Source of the DNA: Bolinopsis microptera | Lineage: Eukaryota; Ctenophora; Tentaculata; Lobata; Bolinopsidae | Length of the DNA stretch: 64,000 nucleotides | Direction of reading: 5' to 3' | NCBI RefSeq assembly: GCF_026151205.1 | Contig: NC_087075.1 | Span: 2,392,359-2,456,358 of the forward strand | Part shown: one piece after another, positions 1 through 10,606 of the stretch | Layout of the letters: every line of letters begins with the position of its first letter | Position numbering within the stretch: position 1 is the stretch's first letter | Notes under the pieces: generated by a model | The model's input: only the letters and a program-made list of their open reading frames with translations | Told to the model about the DNA's origin: nothing | The model's database searches: none | Program-made: the position numbers and the translations under genes

Positions 1-93
1 AATCCTTAGACATCATACTATTGTGTCCAATTAGCGGTTAGGTCTCTAAACTCGTAGCAGAAAACACGTCTTTTTGCCCGTAAGAGCCTCTAC
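1..93. mobile_element. Truncated end of a TIR element (same family as 13080-13936)
   Basis: The first 93 bases match the right end of the element at 13080-13936 almost base for base, including the terminal GCCCGTAAGAGCCTCTAC followed by a TA. The rest of this copy lies outside the window. No coding capacity is visible. Confidence 0.7.
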
Positions 94-404
94 TAATAAT
101 CCATGGCGAGTGAATTAGTGAAACCGAGTGACGATACAGGGGGAGCCGCGCACTTCGTGCGCGGCGGGTCATACAACGTATGACAAGAATAACTACCATA
201 CCCGAAGACAGCTGTACTCGGCAATAAAGATTCAATCAACTTCAGCTAATTCACTAACTACCAGTTACCACCCTTATCCCGAAATACTAGGTATCGACCC
301 AAACGCAACCTAAAGAGATTTTTACAGCAATAGCATGTGATCGATGTAATTTATCGAAACCCATTACAATTCGTAAGCCGTGAATTGAACATTTTTTTGC
401 CCAA

Positions 405-960
405 GTTCTAATTCCAATTAGAAGTGGAGTTATTTTGATTTTAAAGTCGCAAAAACGCTAAAAAAGGTTGTGGTCAATTGCGCAAAACTGCACCCAGCTC
501 CTGATTTAAATTAGGAGCTAAACTCGGGCAGCAAAATGTTCAGAATTATCATATTGAGTGGGGTAGAGCGTGGTTTTGAAGTCATCAGACATCAGGTTGT
601 TGAGATATTAGGCCACACCCTATTCTTACGTTGTCGCGAGTAGCGATCGACGAACTTAATTGACCATTGTTATTGTTAATGGACTAGTTCTGCGAGCGCT
701 ACTATCGTGCCTCGGACTAATATTTCGGGAAGGAAGCGGCGCGCGCTACCTTGAAGAAATTTAGTCTTAGACGAGTAACATCCGTCAACGAACTTAATAC
801 AAAATATTTCGGCTCTGATTGTAGTAAGGAGCTAAATTTGGGCATGAAACTGTTCAGAATTATCATAATAGGTGGGTTAGAGCACAATTACAAAGTTCTC
901 AGACGTCAGGTTGTTGAGTTATTAGGCAAAAACTTATTTTTACGCTCTCGCGAGTAGAGG
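405..960 (-). repeat. Dispersed ~190-bp repeat family, inverted copies
   Basis: Two units of a ~190-bp repeat are recognisable by CTCGCGAGTAG, TTAGGCAAAAAC and GGGGTAGAGC-type blocks. They are the reverse complement of the array at 13995-14705. The 405-510 part also matches 14905-14996 in direct orientation. Short basic ORFs here are not conserved as protein between copies, so I read the stretch as non-coding repeat. Confidence 0.7.
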
Positions 961-1085
961 TTGCAAATGACCATTGTTAATGATCTGGCCCGGCGCGCGC
1001 TACTTCGTAGCACTTGCCATCGGGCCAATTCGAGAAGAAAGCGGCGTGCGCTATTTCGAAGAAATTTAGACGAGTAACATCCATC
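735..1085. repeat. ~55-bp dispersed block, two direct copies
   Basis: A block with GCGCGCGCT, GAAGAAATTTAG and ACGAGTAACATCC occurs at about 737-790 and 1030-1085, and inverted at about 12293-12343. It borders copies of the ~190-bp family and may be an end sequence of the same composite repeat. Function unknown. Confidence 0.5.
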
Positions 1086-1107
1086 AAGCGAGTCCCTAGT
1101 GTTAGAC

Positions 1108-1200
1108 TTAACGGGTGATACTCGTAAAATATCTGTTTCATATATTGGACCGTCGACGAGTCCAACTCGGCGCGCGTCCTGGTAGGTTGTAAACCTACAA
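1108..1200 (-). mobile_element. 93-bp short insertion element with 9-bp target duplication
   Basis: Minus-strand copy of a short element beginning TTGTAGGTTTACAACC and ending ATCACCCGTTAA. It is flanked by GTGTTAGAC on both sides (1099-1107 and 1201-1209), a 9-bp direct repeat read as the target-site duplication. Three other copies occur at 1792-1883, 17754-17839 and 23964-24068. It is non-coding and has no A-tail. The 8-9-bp duplications suggest a non-autonomous hAT- or Mutator-like DNA element; the family assignment is inference. Confidence 0.75.
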
Positions 1201-1209
1201 GTGTTAGAC

Positions 1210-1783
1210 CTTTCACCCTTCACAATCTAACACACCTTGCATGGGCAAGTAGAAGCGCCTGGTGGGGGGCCTAGTCTGATCATGGCACGCATTTCCCCCA
1301 CCCGACACATCACTCTGACTGACTCCTCGAACGGACTCATTTCGTCCTCCCCTTTTGAAGGTCAGATACAAAGCTGCCATATAGCCTGACTGACAATTTT
1401 CTCGACTGACTGACAATGTTTCTTCCTTTCCCCATTTAGAATACAAAGATTAATACATTTTAGCTTATGATTAATATTATATTTTTACCTATAGTTTACC
1501 TAGAATACATCAGCGTGACGTGCCGACCTCCACGTCAGGTTAAGGATGTAAACTGCCACTTCCTGGCAGGCCAAGTGACGCTTACACTGCTATAGAGCAC
1601 AAACCAGGGGCTATGCACCGTCTTATGCATACTAGCACTGATTTGTCCTTCACACACTCCCACTCACTCCACACTCATTCATTTGACGGACTCAACGTTT
1701 TAGAGTCCCAGACAGTATCTCAGTTCTGTTAAGATACTATGACAGGATCTTAGGACCCTTTATATCCACCATTCGTTACCTGC
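1210..1783. other. No gene recognised
   Basis: Mixed-composition sequence between two oppositely oriented copies of the short insertion element. I see no exon, RNA gene or repeat that I can support. The reading frame at 1213-1446 has no recognisable similarity. Confidence 0.5.
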
Positions 1784-1791
1784 AATTTGCC

Positions 1792-1883
1792 TTGTAGGTT
1801 TACAACCTACCAGGACGCGCGCCGAGTTGGACTCGTCGACGGTCAATATATGGAACAGATGTTTTACGAGTATCACCCGTTAA
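1792..1883 (+). mobile_element. 92-bp short insertion element with 9-bp target duplication
   Basis: Plus-strand copy of the element described at 1108-1200. It starts TTGTAGG and ends CACCCGTTAA. CAATTTGCC is found immediately before (1783-1791) and after (1884-1892), a perfect 9-bp target-site duplication. Confidence 0.8.
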
Positions 1884-2012
1884 CAATTTGCCCCATTCGT
1901 TTTTACATGGAACCACGTTTATTAGGTACCAGTTAGACTAGGGATCATTGTTATCCCTCTTTTGACATAACCTCAGCCTGCCCGTTTTCCCGCTTTGTCG
2001 TGACCTTTATGG

Positions 2013-2591
2013 TTGCGGCAAAAGCCTTTCCATTTTTTATCATGGAGACCGTTTTCCAATCATTCCCTGCCATGCCGAGCACTTTGCGCGCAGGTTTTCC
2101 TTCGTCTACTATACCCTTTCAACTCTGCAACACGCAGACTTATACAGACCAGTTCCAGGCCCTCTGGTGAGTTGGCATCCACTAGTGGAATCGCCGACTT
2201 ATTAGAGGAGCCCAGGACACCTAAGGCTGTCCCTAACGGGGCGCCCAGCTCAGGTGTTTCCACCGCAGACCCCGACCTGACTCTCCTAGCTACTAGGACA
2301 GATTGTAGAATACTGACTAGAGAAGACGCATTCCATATCCATGCAGAGATTGCTATAGTGGAGGTAGACTTCCTAGAATCACTGGACTCTAACCCGCACG
2401 ACATAAAATTAATCTACAATTCTAGACAGGCACAAAAATATTTTAATCAAATCATTATCCCAGCCCTCTCACATGGATCAGTACAAAGAACAGCTCTACT
2501 TCTGATCACAGGAACCATCTCCTCCTCACCGACCTGCTACCTAGAGATTCTCACCCAACTGACCTCAGGATCCACTCCATTTCTCTCATAA
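2013..2591 (+). pseudogene. Open frame upstream of the RNase H remnant, possibly part of the same LINE
   Basis: A 192-codon open frame without a clear ATG start. I do not recognise a domain. The text is Ser/Thr/Pro-rich at first, then more ordered (HIHAEIAIVEVDFLESLD and onward). It lies directly 5' of an RNase H retroelement remnant on the same strand, so it may be a decayed part of that element, but this rests on position only. Confidence 0.35.
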
Positions 2592-2819
2592 CTTTCCTCA
2601 GGCTTAACATCACTTCGTCCGCCTCAAACGGACTTAGAGACGGAAAGCTGACATCTCACTCTATCCTTCTCTCCGACCAGCTCAAGAAGATACTTTCACC
2701 TCTTTCCCTTTTAGATATACAACACTTTTAGACATGTAACACCAGCCTCACCCAACCTGTCACAATCATTCAAAACGGATCATATACTCGAACGCTCGGA
2801 AGCCCTAGTTCAGATCCCA

Positions 2820-3680
2820 CTCCTCCATAAATCTGACACACTAGTTGGGTACACTGACTGCTCGGTGAAGAACAATCTTGCAGGAGCGGGGTTCGTCCTC
2901 TATCTTAAATCATCGTCTATTTCAGAACATTATCACCAAACACCACAACCATCTTCCAGGCAGAGTTGCTGGCTTTACTCCACCTCTGCATTCACCTCCC
3001 CAAGACCAACTACGCAGATACTGAGCTCCACATCTGCATCGACAGCAAAGCAGTTCTTCATGCCTTATCGGGCACCATCACCCAATCCCACCTCATCATA
3101 GACACTCTAGGAGCCCTCAACGCAGTTAGAAGGACGCTCTTCGTCACCCCCCACTGGGTACCGGCGTATTGTTGAATTCAAGGCAATAACCTCGCAGATT
3201 CACTGGCCAACAAAGGGCCGGCATCTCCTCCCATTGGACCTCCTCCTTTGGCTCCTTACACTCACTCCTCTCTTTCTAATATTCTAGACAGTAACTTTTT
3301 CCGACCTCACTTTTATCGTATATTACTTTTCAGATCCTCCACTGTTTCCCACCAATCCAATATTATTAGTTTCTTTGACAGACACCTTGACGTTAGACGA
3401 CAAAATAGAGACAAGACTAGAATTCTTACACATCTATTCACAGGATGCAGTTATCTCAGATATTTCCAAAACAAGACTGGCAACGAACCCAACAGCATGC
3501 AAAAAGTGTGATGAAGACAATGAAACTACAGCACACTATCTCACAAGCTGTCCAGCATTCTCCTTACACAGGAAATACTACGTTGGTAACTATACCATCA
3601 GAGAGGATACCTTCCATCACACCTTCTCTACCAGTAACACTGTGGGGATCGCTAGAGCTACCAAGTATCTAGATTTCTAA
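2820..3680 (+). pseudogene. Non-LTR retrotransposon remnant: RNase H domain and C-terminal Cys/His motif
   Basis: Three reading frames together give an RNase HI-like domain: VGYTDCSVKNNLAGAGFVLY (first Asp), QAELLALLH (Glu), ICIDSKAVLHAL (second Asp) and GNNLADSLANKG (third Asp). It is followed by CKKCDEDNETTAHYLTSCP, the Cys-Cys-His-Cys motif common after RNase H in LINE polyproteins. The frame shifts near 2950, and a stop interrupts the domain at about 3173 before GNNLADS, so the copy is dead. Reverse transcriptase motifs are not seen upstream. Confidence 0.75.
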
Positions 3681-4322
3681 GAACCTCCTTAGTCTCTTTT
3701 ATATAATTAGCCTTAGTAATCGTAATTGTCCCTCTAACACCCTCCCCTCCCCTGATTGTTTCCAGACTTGCATCAGGTCCTGCTAGCCAGCCAGTTCTAA
3801 GGGCTCATTAGTCCACAGGACAGTCGGCACTTCTAGCTTGACCCAATGCGTGTCTCTCTCTCTCCCCCCCCCCTCTTCTTTCTTGATCGTTGAAGGGACA
3901 ACCACGTTACTTACACAGTTTCCTTTTATTTCTCAATCACATGATTCAGTGACCTCCCCAGCCCTCTATATCTTTAACATGATACCTCCCAGGACCATAG
4001 TAGCATAGTATACCATACCAGACATTTCTTTAACTCCTCGTTACAGCAAGGCTAATACAACACGGAGAAGAAAAGAAATAGAGAGAAGATTACGACAGCC
4101 ATGGATTCTTACAAAAGACTAACAGAAGGAACATCCCGGTTTGATCTTTCTGAACTATGCATCTTATATCGGTATAGTATTGGTATCTATTTATTACCTA
4201 TTGTTATTTTTTATCTTTGCTAGTTAATCAGGTTTTTGGGTCCCGAGCCATCCTGGTTACCCTGCTATGGGCCGTTCCCCTGGCTTCTGCAGGTCTAGTT
4301 TGCCCATATATAGATCCGTCAA
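3681..4322. other. No gene recognised; possible LINE 3' region
   Basis: Pyrimidine-rich then AT-rich sequence between the end of the RNase H remnant and the outer end of the large inverted repeat. It may be the 3' untranslated part of the LINE remnant, but I see no tail or target duplication that proves it. Confidence 0.4.
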
Positions 4323-4396
4323 GCGAAAAACAGTATCGATCACGTGATATGACCGTATAAGGAAGTTAGTCTAATTTCTCGTTAGGGTTAGGGTTT
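4323..4396. repeat. Outer piece of the left arm of a large inverted repeat, split by insertion
   Basis: This segment is the reverse complement of 12841-12914 (GCGAAAAACAGTATCGATCACG through TTAGGGTTAGGGTTT). The left arm resumes at 11501 with TTTCAGCATATG, exactly where the right arm continues. The 7.1 kb between is therefore an insertion. The segment contains the telomere-like GTTAGGGTTAGGG and a CACGTG palindrome. Confidence 0.85.
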
Positions 4397-4890
4397 ACTT
4401 ACTTTGGATACTTTGGAGAGATTCGTAGATTCCTCTACTGGGTCATCGAATAGTTCGACCGCCCTTGCAGCATCGCTGCTGCCTTATTCATACTCCAGTC
4501 CAGCAAAGAATTTCCATTAGGGCAGCTGTAATTGCTCACAGGTGGGTTATCTGGAAACGGTTTAAGAAATGCTGATAGTTTTGCTTTGAACAGCAGTGGG
4601 TCTTCAATGAGGTGAAGATCTGATGGAATGGTGTTCCATAAACGTGGCCCCATTACTGCAAATGAACCATCATACAATGACTGTTGACGTTGAGTACTGC
4701 TCTTGCTGAGACTTGGAATGGTGGCCTTGATTCCGTGTCTTGATGGAGTAGAAAAAAGAATCCCAAGGTCATTTGGGCAGCGTTGATGTAAGATTTTCCA
4801 CATGTGGATGATAATATAACGCTCTCTCCTCCTTTGAATCGACATTAGATTTAGTGCTTTGAGCCGCTGCTAATAGTCAAGATGTTGAAC
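4397..4890 (-). pseudogene. LINE fragment, 3' part (C-terminus of reverse-transcriptase ORF)
   Basis: The minus strand from 4845 to 4435 reads as a typical non-LTR retrotransposon C-terminus, including GPRLWNTIPSDLHLI. Upstream in the same frame QHLDY is followed by an in-frame TAG where a Trp codon would be expected, then QRLKALNLM. It continues in frame with the fragment at 10607-11500; the Copia element sits between them. The LINE 3' end abuts the inverted-repeat arm at 4396/4397. The stop codon and the insertion make the copy inactive. Confidence 0.85.
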
Positions 4891-5080
4891 TGTTAGTATT
4901 CTCACTGAGCTGCGAGGGCCACATCGCTGCAGTGTTTCTATTTCTATTATGGATTGTATTTGTATTTATATTCATTTATTTATTTATTAAGATGACTAAC
5001 CATCTATCTCCATAGGAGTGGTGGGGCTGTTTTTACACTACAATTACTGCCTATCATTGCACCGTCTAACCAGTAAAACA
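4891..5080 (+). repeat. 5' LTR of the Copia element
   Basis: 190 bp, TG...CA ends. The base after it begins TGGTAAAC, whose TGG fits the start of a tRNA primer-binding site. The last A of the LTR is also the A of the gag-pol ATG, so start codon, LTR boundary and presumed primer-binding site overlap. Confidence 0.93.
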
Positions 5081-8000
5081 TGGTAAACAGTGAAGATGAA
5101 AAAGAAAGTAATCCACCACCTGATACAGCAACATCATCAAATGTTCAAGGAGCAGTACTGCAACCAGAGCCAATACAAGTGCAGTACCAACAGCCAGCAG
5201 CCCGCCTTACAGCCCCACCGCAATGGAAAGCATCTATGAGTTATGAGGAATGGAGACTACAAGTTGAGATGTGGGACAAATTATGTGCAGTCAGAAAAGT
5301 AGACCCCGCAGAGCAAGGGTATGCCTTGTTCAACCTAGTATCTCAACACACTGATCATAATATCGTATCAAAGCTCAACTCAGCAGTAAAAAACAAAGAC
5401 ATCGATGTTCTTGACGGGGAAGGAGTACAAAACATCATGAAGCTATTAGATAGAACATACAGGAAAGATGATACCAGTAAGATGATGAAATCCTGGTCGG
5501 ATTTTATCAATCTTAGGAGAAAGGACAGTCAAGATATGTCAAGCTTTCTCAATAACTTTGATCAAGCCAACACCAACTTGAAAATTAGCAAGATAACTCT
5601 TCCTGGAACTGTGTTAGCATTACACATGCTAGAAAGATCAGGTTTATCAGCAAATGACAAAAAGCTGGTAATGACTGGAGTTGAGTTAGTTAAAACAGAG
5701 TCTGTTGTTGAAGATATGATGAATTCAATCAAGAAATACTTTGGTGAAGGAATCCGTGAGATTGAAAAGAGACCACAATGTGATACGCCCATCAAAGAAG
5801 AGCCAGTATTCAATGGTGAGAGACTTTTTTCTGAATCGTCAGAATCTACACGTTCATCATCAGATCCTGATAACATGTCTGAAGAAGAGGAAGCCTACTA
5901 CACCAATTGGAGAAATAGAGGAAAGGCTTGGAGAAGAACAGATAATAACAGATCATACAACAATCACATCTCAAGATTTAATCGTGACAAAAGGGATAAT
6001 GGCAAAGGAGAATACAAGCCAAAGAGATATTCAGATAATGATCGAAGAAGAGATAACTCTAGAAGTTTCAAAAAAGAGTACTCTAAGACATATAAGACAG
6101 CTGACGACTCTAGGGCAACTCAGAAGTTTAACCCCCGGTTGAGATGTAATAGATGCGAATCAGTAATGCATTTGATTAAAGATTGTCCTCATTCAGATAG
6201 ATCAGAAAATGTTAATGAATGTAGAGAGATTTCAGAGATGGAGACAGCAGAATGCCATCAGGTAGCACTTTTAGACTCTGCTTGCTCGAAGAATGTAGTT
6301 GGCGAAGAATGGATTCGTGAGTACATAGATAACCTGACAGAAGAGGACAAAGCACTCCTGAAAGTGTCAGACGCCCGTTCAAAATACAGTTTTGGAGGTA
6401 GTGACCCTATTGCTGCCGCAGATGCGGTGAGAGTACCTTGTATAATTGCCGGAAAGAAGACATTCCTTTGGGCTGATATAGTGCAAAGGAATATTCCATT
6501 TCTGATCTCCAAAGAAGAGATGGCAAAGCGAGGGTTTAAATTAGACCTTGGTACAAGTACGATTGAAGTAGATGGAGAGGTGATCCCTGTTATAACAACC
6601 GAGTCAGGTCTGATTGGCATATCTCTATGGGATTATAATGAAGTTGCTATAGAAGAGCAATGTAATCTAGTCAATCTAGATGACACAGTCAGCAGTATTA
6701 CCAAACTTCATAAGCAGCTGGGTCATTGTTCAGCAGAGAATCTGAAAAAGATTACCAAAAATGCAAACGTACAAGGTGAAAATGTGAACAAGGTGATTGA
6801 TCAAGTGCTAAAAGAATGTGATGCCTGTGCGAGATATAAAAGAACACCCTCCACACCAGTCGTTGGATTACCTATGGCAACGAAGTTCAATGAGGTAGTA
6901 GCTCTTGATTTGAAACAATTTACTGGAATCAATGGTTATGTGATTTACATTGTTGATATGTTCTCAAGATTCTGCAAAGCTAGGGTGATTTCCAACAAAA
7001 AGCCAGAGACAGTAATAAAAGCCTTTACTATGGAATGGATTGCAGCAGGTATGGGACCTCCAGGAAAAATATTAGTGGACAATGGAGGAGAATTCGCAAA
7101 CAATGAACTTAATGATCTCAGTGAACAACTCAACTTTGAAATTTGTGTTACCAGTGCCTACTCACCTTGGTCAAATGGCTTATGTGAAAGAAACCATGCT
7201 GTGGTTGACAAATCAGTTCTTAAAATGATGTATGACGGGTTTCCATTGAAGATAGCACTTGCATGGTCAATCAATGCCAAGAACACACTGTACAATGTCA
7301 GTGGATTTTCTCCAGTGCAGATAGTGACAGGTCAGAATCCAAACTTTCCTGGGGTATCTTACAACTTGCTTCCTGCTAATGAAGGAGCAGATGAATCATT
7401 ATCAAGCGACATTCAAAGGAATCTTAATGCAATGTATCTAAGCAGAAAAGCATATCTAGAGGCAGAGAATTCAGAAAGAGTTAAAAGAGCTTTGAAAAGA
7501 CCCTTACGAGATATCAACCAAGACTTTATGATTGGTGATGTTGTATTCTACAAAAGACCTAATATTGAACGCTGGAAAGGACCTGCCAAGATAGTCGGCA
7601 AGGAAGGAAAGACTCTTATACTGAGGCATGGAGGACTGCTTATCAAAGCAGCAAGCTGTAGAATTGTGAAACGAGAATATATAGTGAGTGACGAGCACAA
7701 CCAAAACAATGATGATATCTTGGAAACAGAGAATAGCCAACATGATGAAGCAGTCAATCTTAACGATGATCAGTTTGACGAAGCTGCTGAAAACATAGAA
7801 GAAATGCCTATTCAATTTCAAGTGCCAGTGGAAACAGAGGAAATACCAACAGGACAAGAAATTATGAGCTCCTCTCCAATACTTGAAATAGACTCTAAGA
7901 TAATTTCCAATGAACAAAAACAACAACTCAAGATTAAGTATTTGGAAACTAGACTTCAGAAAAACGATGTTTCGGTCGGAGATACGGTGAAACTTGTTAA

Positions 8001-9696
8001 AGAAGGAAAAGAAAATGAATGGGAGACATGTACCGTGACTCAAAAAGGAAAACGGCTTGGCAGAAAAGATCACTGGGTGAAACTTATGACAACCCAAGGT
8101 GAAGAAAAGCTGATAGATTGTACAAAGACGGCTATGTACAAAGCTGATGCTGCTATTGATGCAGAACCTGGAGACGATCACGAAGAATGTAATGTTGTGA
8201 CAATTCCCACTTCCAGACACAATGAAGATGTGGTTATTAAGGCTAAAGTTATTGAATTGACTAACTGGAAGCAGAGAGAAGTATATGATGAAGTCAAGGA
8301 TTGTGATCAGAATGTCATTACAACAACTTGGGTAATAACAGAAAAACCCAGCACTGAACTTGGAGTTAAAGCCCGGTTAGTAGTCCGTGGATTTCAAGAG
8401 CAAAATCAGTCGATTGAAGTGGAGTCACCTACAGTATTCAAAAACACTCTCAAGGTTGTACTTGCTATAGCTGCAAACCAGCAGTGGCAACTAACAACGA
8501 TTGATATCAAAGCTGCCTTTCTGCAAGGAAATAAAATTGAAAGAAATGTTTATGTCATACCACCCAAGGAAGCTCATGTAGAAAAAGGTTATTTGTGGAG
8601 ATTGAGAAAGACAGTGTATGGTTTAAATGATGCGGCAAGAGCTTGGTTTATCAGTGTGAAGGGACTTCTTATCAACCTTGGTTGTACTCAATCAGTGTTA
8701 GATCCTGCTTTGTTCATATGGAGAACTAGTACTGGATTCGAAGGAATACTTGTGCTTCACGTTGATGATTTCTTAGTAGCTGGTACAAAGTCATTCTTTG
8801 ATAGAGTTGTAAAAGAACTGACATCAAACTTTGAAGCTGGTAAAATATGCAAATCAAAGTTCAATTACATTGGTCTATCAGTTGAGCAGACAGAAGACGG
8901 TATCCTAGTGAACCAACATGAATATATCCGAGATCTAGCAGATGTCATCAATGATAAAGAACATGAGATATATCATCTGTCGACTGACAGGAAGCTTAGA
9001 ACAATATGTGGTCAGTTGAACTGGGTAGCTGCTCAATCACGCCCAGATTTGTCGTTCATGACGTATGATTTAAATGTAACAAAGAGTGTAGATCCAGTAG
9101 AAGCTGTTAAGAAGGCCAATAAAGCATTCAGACGGATGAAAGAGCTCAACGGTTGTTACAATACAAAGTTCTCAAAGTTAGGAGACATTTCTACACTAAA
9201 GATTGTGATCTACTCTGATGCATCATCTATGAACCTCGGTGACAAGGTGTCCACAGGAAAAGGTCATCTAATAGTCCTAATGAATGAGGAAGGAAAGATA
9301 TCACCGTTATCATGGGGAAGTCATAAATGTAAACGAGTTGTAAGCAGCACTTTGAGCGCAGAGACTTTGGCATTCAAAGATACATTAGATCATGGAGTGT
9401 ATGTCTCTCATCTGATAAGTGAGATCTACTTCGATCAATTTGATAAGTCAATGGTTCCAGTAATAGGCTTTACAGACAATCAATCGTTAGATAAAGCTTT
9501 GCGATCAAGTAAACATGTTGAAGAAAAGAGGTTGAACGTTGATCTGGCTACCATTAGACAAATGCAGCAGAAAGATGAGATTGAAGTAAAATGGGAAGAG
9601 GGAGCTAAACAGCTTGCGGATCCCTTTACTAAAATAACCAGTAACAGTGATAAACTTTTAGTGATGCTAAATAAAGGAGAAATTGTTTCAATTTAA
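5080..9696 (+). CDS. Copia gag-pol polyprotein (1538 aa)
   Basis: A single frame encodes the whole retrotransposon polyprotein in Copia order. Gag occupies roughly residues 45-230, followed by a basic Arg/Lys-rich stretch and a CCHC knuckle (CNRCESVMHLIKDC, about 356-369). The aspartic protease has LLDSA at about 398. Integrase has an HHCC zinc site (HKQLGHC, CDAC) and a D-D-E core (D610, the DNGGEF Asp at about 667, E at about 703). Reverse transcriptase has TTIDIKAAFLQG and the catalytic HVDD at 1227-1230. RNase H has YSDASS near 1378 and TDNQS later. Integrase before reverse transcriptase separates Copia from Gypsy. No frameshift or stop is seen. ATG at 5080 straddles the LTR end; the next Met is residue 53, inside Gag, so 5080 is the likely start. 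Confidence 0.95.
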   Translation: MVNSEDEKESNPPPDTATSSNVQGAVLQPEPIQVQYQQPAARLTAPPQWKASMSYEEWRLQVEMWDKLCAVRKVDPAEQGYALFNLVSQHTDHNIVSKLNSAVKNKDIDVLDGEGVQNIMKLLDRTYRKDDTSKMMKSWSDFINLRRKDSQDMSSFLNNFDQANTNLKISKITLPGTVLALHMLERSGLSANDKKLVMTGVELVKTESVVEDMMNSIKKYFGEGIREIEKRPQCDTPIKEEPVFNGERLFSESSESTRSSSDPDNMSEEEEAYYTNWRNRGKAWRRTDNNRSYNNHISRFNRDKRDNGKGEYKPKRYSDNDRRRDNSRSFKKEYSKTYKTADDSRATQKFNPRLRCNRCESVMHLIKDCPHSDRSENVNECREISEMETAECHQVALLDSACSKNVVGEEWIREYIDNLTEEDKALLKVSDARSKYSFGGSDPIAAADAVRVPCIIAGKKTFLWADIVQRNIPFLISKEEMAKRGFKLDLGTSTIEVDGEVIPVITTESGLIGISLWDYNEVAIEEQCNLVNLDDTVSSITKLHKQLGHCSAENLKKITKNANVQGENVNKVIDQVLKECDACARYKRTPSTPVVGLPMATKFNEVVALDLKQFTGINGYVIYIVDMFSRFCKARVISNKKPETVIKAFTMEWIAAGMGPPGKILVDNGGEFANNELNDLSEQLNFEICVTSAYSPWSNGLCERNHAVVDKSVLKMMYDGFPLKIALAWSINAKNTLYNVSGFSPVQIVTGQNPNFPGVSYNLLPANEGADESLSSDIQRNLNAMYLSRKAYLEAENSERVKRALKRPLRDINQDFMIGDVVFYKRPNIERWKGPAKIVGKEGKTLILRHGGLLIKAASCRIVKREYIVSDEHNQNNDDILETENSQHDEAVNLNDDQFDEAAENIEEMPIQFQVPVETEEIPTGQEIMSSSPILEIDSKIISNEQKQQLKIKYLETRLQKNDVSVGDTVKLVKEGKENEWETCTVTQKGKRLGRKDHWVKLMTTQGEEKLIDCTKTAMYKADAAIDAEPGDDHEECNVVTIPTSRHNEDVVIKAKVIELTNWKQREVYDEVKDCDQNVITTTWVITEKPSTELGVKARLVVRGFQEQNQSIEVESPTVFKNTLKVVLAIAANQQWQLTTIDIKAAFLQGNKIERNVYVIPPKEAHVEKGYLWRLRKTVYGLNDAARAWFISVKGLLINLGCTQSVLDPALFIWRTSTGFEGILVLHVDDFLVAGTKSFFDRVVKELTSNFEAGKICKSKFNYIGLSVEQTEDGILVNQHEYIRDLADVINDKEHEIYHLSTDRKLRTICGQLNWVAAQSRPDLSFMTYDLNVTKSVDPVEAVKKANKAFRRMKELNGCYNTKFSKLGDISTLKIVIYSDASSMNLGDKVSTGKGHLIVLMNEEGKISPLSWGSHKCKRVVSSTLSAETLAFKDTLDHGVYVSHLISEIYFDQFDKSMVPVIGFTDNQSLDKALRSSKHVEEKRLNVDLATIRQMQQKDEIEVKWEEGAKQLADPFTKITSNSDKLLVMLNKGEIVSI

Positions 9697-9830
9697 TTGG
9701 TATTTAATGGTTTTTTAATTAGTGGTAGGTTTTGACGCCAATGAAACAGTGTGCATTTGTTTTTTTTAATTGTTTATAATTTGTTTATAATTACGAGTGA
9801 CGATGACTTTATTGTATAATTAACCTTTAA

Positions 9831-9897
<67 letters not shown>

Positions 9898-9998
9898 AAC
9901 AACAATCCGAAGTCCCGGTGACACTTTGTCAAGAACAGCTTATTAAAAGAAAAAGACAATCCGAAGTCCCGGTGACACTTTGTCAAGAATCAGCCCAT

Positions 9999-10053
<55 letters not shown>

Positions 10054-10416
10054 AACAATATTTACAGGGTTTCACAAGGAATTGGTACCTGTGCATCTCT
10101 GCTTTGTTTTTGGATCTTGTGATCTCTCTGTGGTAGTGTGGCTCTCCTCTTGGCTAGTACCTACTCTCACCTTGCTCTCAACGTGACAGACTACTTACTT
10201 TCTCCTGCTATCTATGGCCGTTGTGAGAACGGGATACAGACTATGATTAGTACAGTGTAAGAATTTGAAAGGACTGAAAGAATTGAAATGAACAGTATTA
10301 TTATGATTTTTGAAAAAGTAAGGAAGAAAGCATTGAGAATGTGATGATAGTTTTTGGAAAAGTGATGATGATAGTTTTTGGAAAAGTTTTAATCTGTTTT
10401 AGAAATTGGGGTAAGA
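9697..10416 (+). other. Copia 3' untranslated region with two long poly-A tracts
   Basis: Between the stop codon and the 3' LTR are two A-runs, about 66 bases at 9831-9896 and about 50 at 10001-10051. Each lies next to a copy of a ~33-bp direct repeat (CCGAAGTCCCGGTGACAC and flanks at about 9902-9935 and 9957-9990). Just before the 3' LTR is a purine-rich GAAATTGGGGTAAGA, the likely polypurine tract. Internal poly-A is unusual for a Copia element and could record a retroposed insert. Confidence 0.7.
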
Positions 10417-10606
10417 TGTTAGTATTCTCACTGAGCTGCGAGGGCCACATCGCTGCAGTGTTTCTATTTCTATTATGGATTGTATTTGTATTTATATTCA
10501 TTTATTTATTTATTAAGATGACTAACCATCTATCTCCATAGGAGTGGTGGGGCTGTTTTTACACTACAATTACTGCCTATCATTGCACCGTCTAACCAGT
10601 AAAACA
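10417..10606 (+). repeat. 3' LTR of the Copia element
   Basis: 190 bp, the same as the 5' LTR in every base I compared, followed by the TGAAC target duplication. Short frames crossing it are LTR text, not genes. Confidence 0.93.

Larger units (their letters stand above)
4891..10606 (+). mobile_element. Full-length Copia-type LTR retrotransposon
   Basis: A 5716-bp element with two 190-bp LTRs (4891-5080 and 10417-10606) that I could not tell apart base for base, each beginning TGTTAGTATT and ending AGTAAAACA. It is flanked by the 5-bp target duplication TGAAC (4886-4890 and 10607-10611). One uninterrupted gag-pol frame fills most of the interior. It is inserted in a minus-strand LINE copy. 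Indistinguishable LTRs and an intact frame point to a recent insertion of a potentially active family (inference). Confidence 0.95.

Noticed and set aside
7504-8220. 238-codon minus-strand frame
   Set aside because: Antisense to the intact Copia gag-pol frame; hydrophobic text without a domain.
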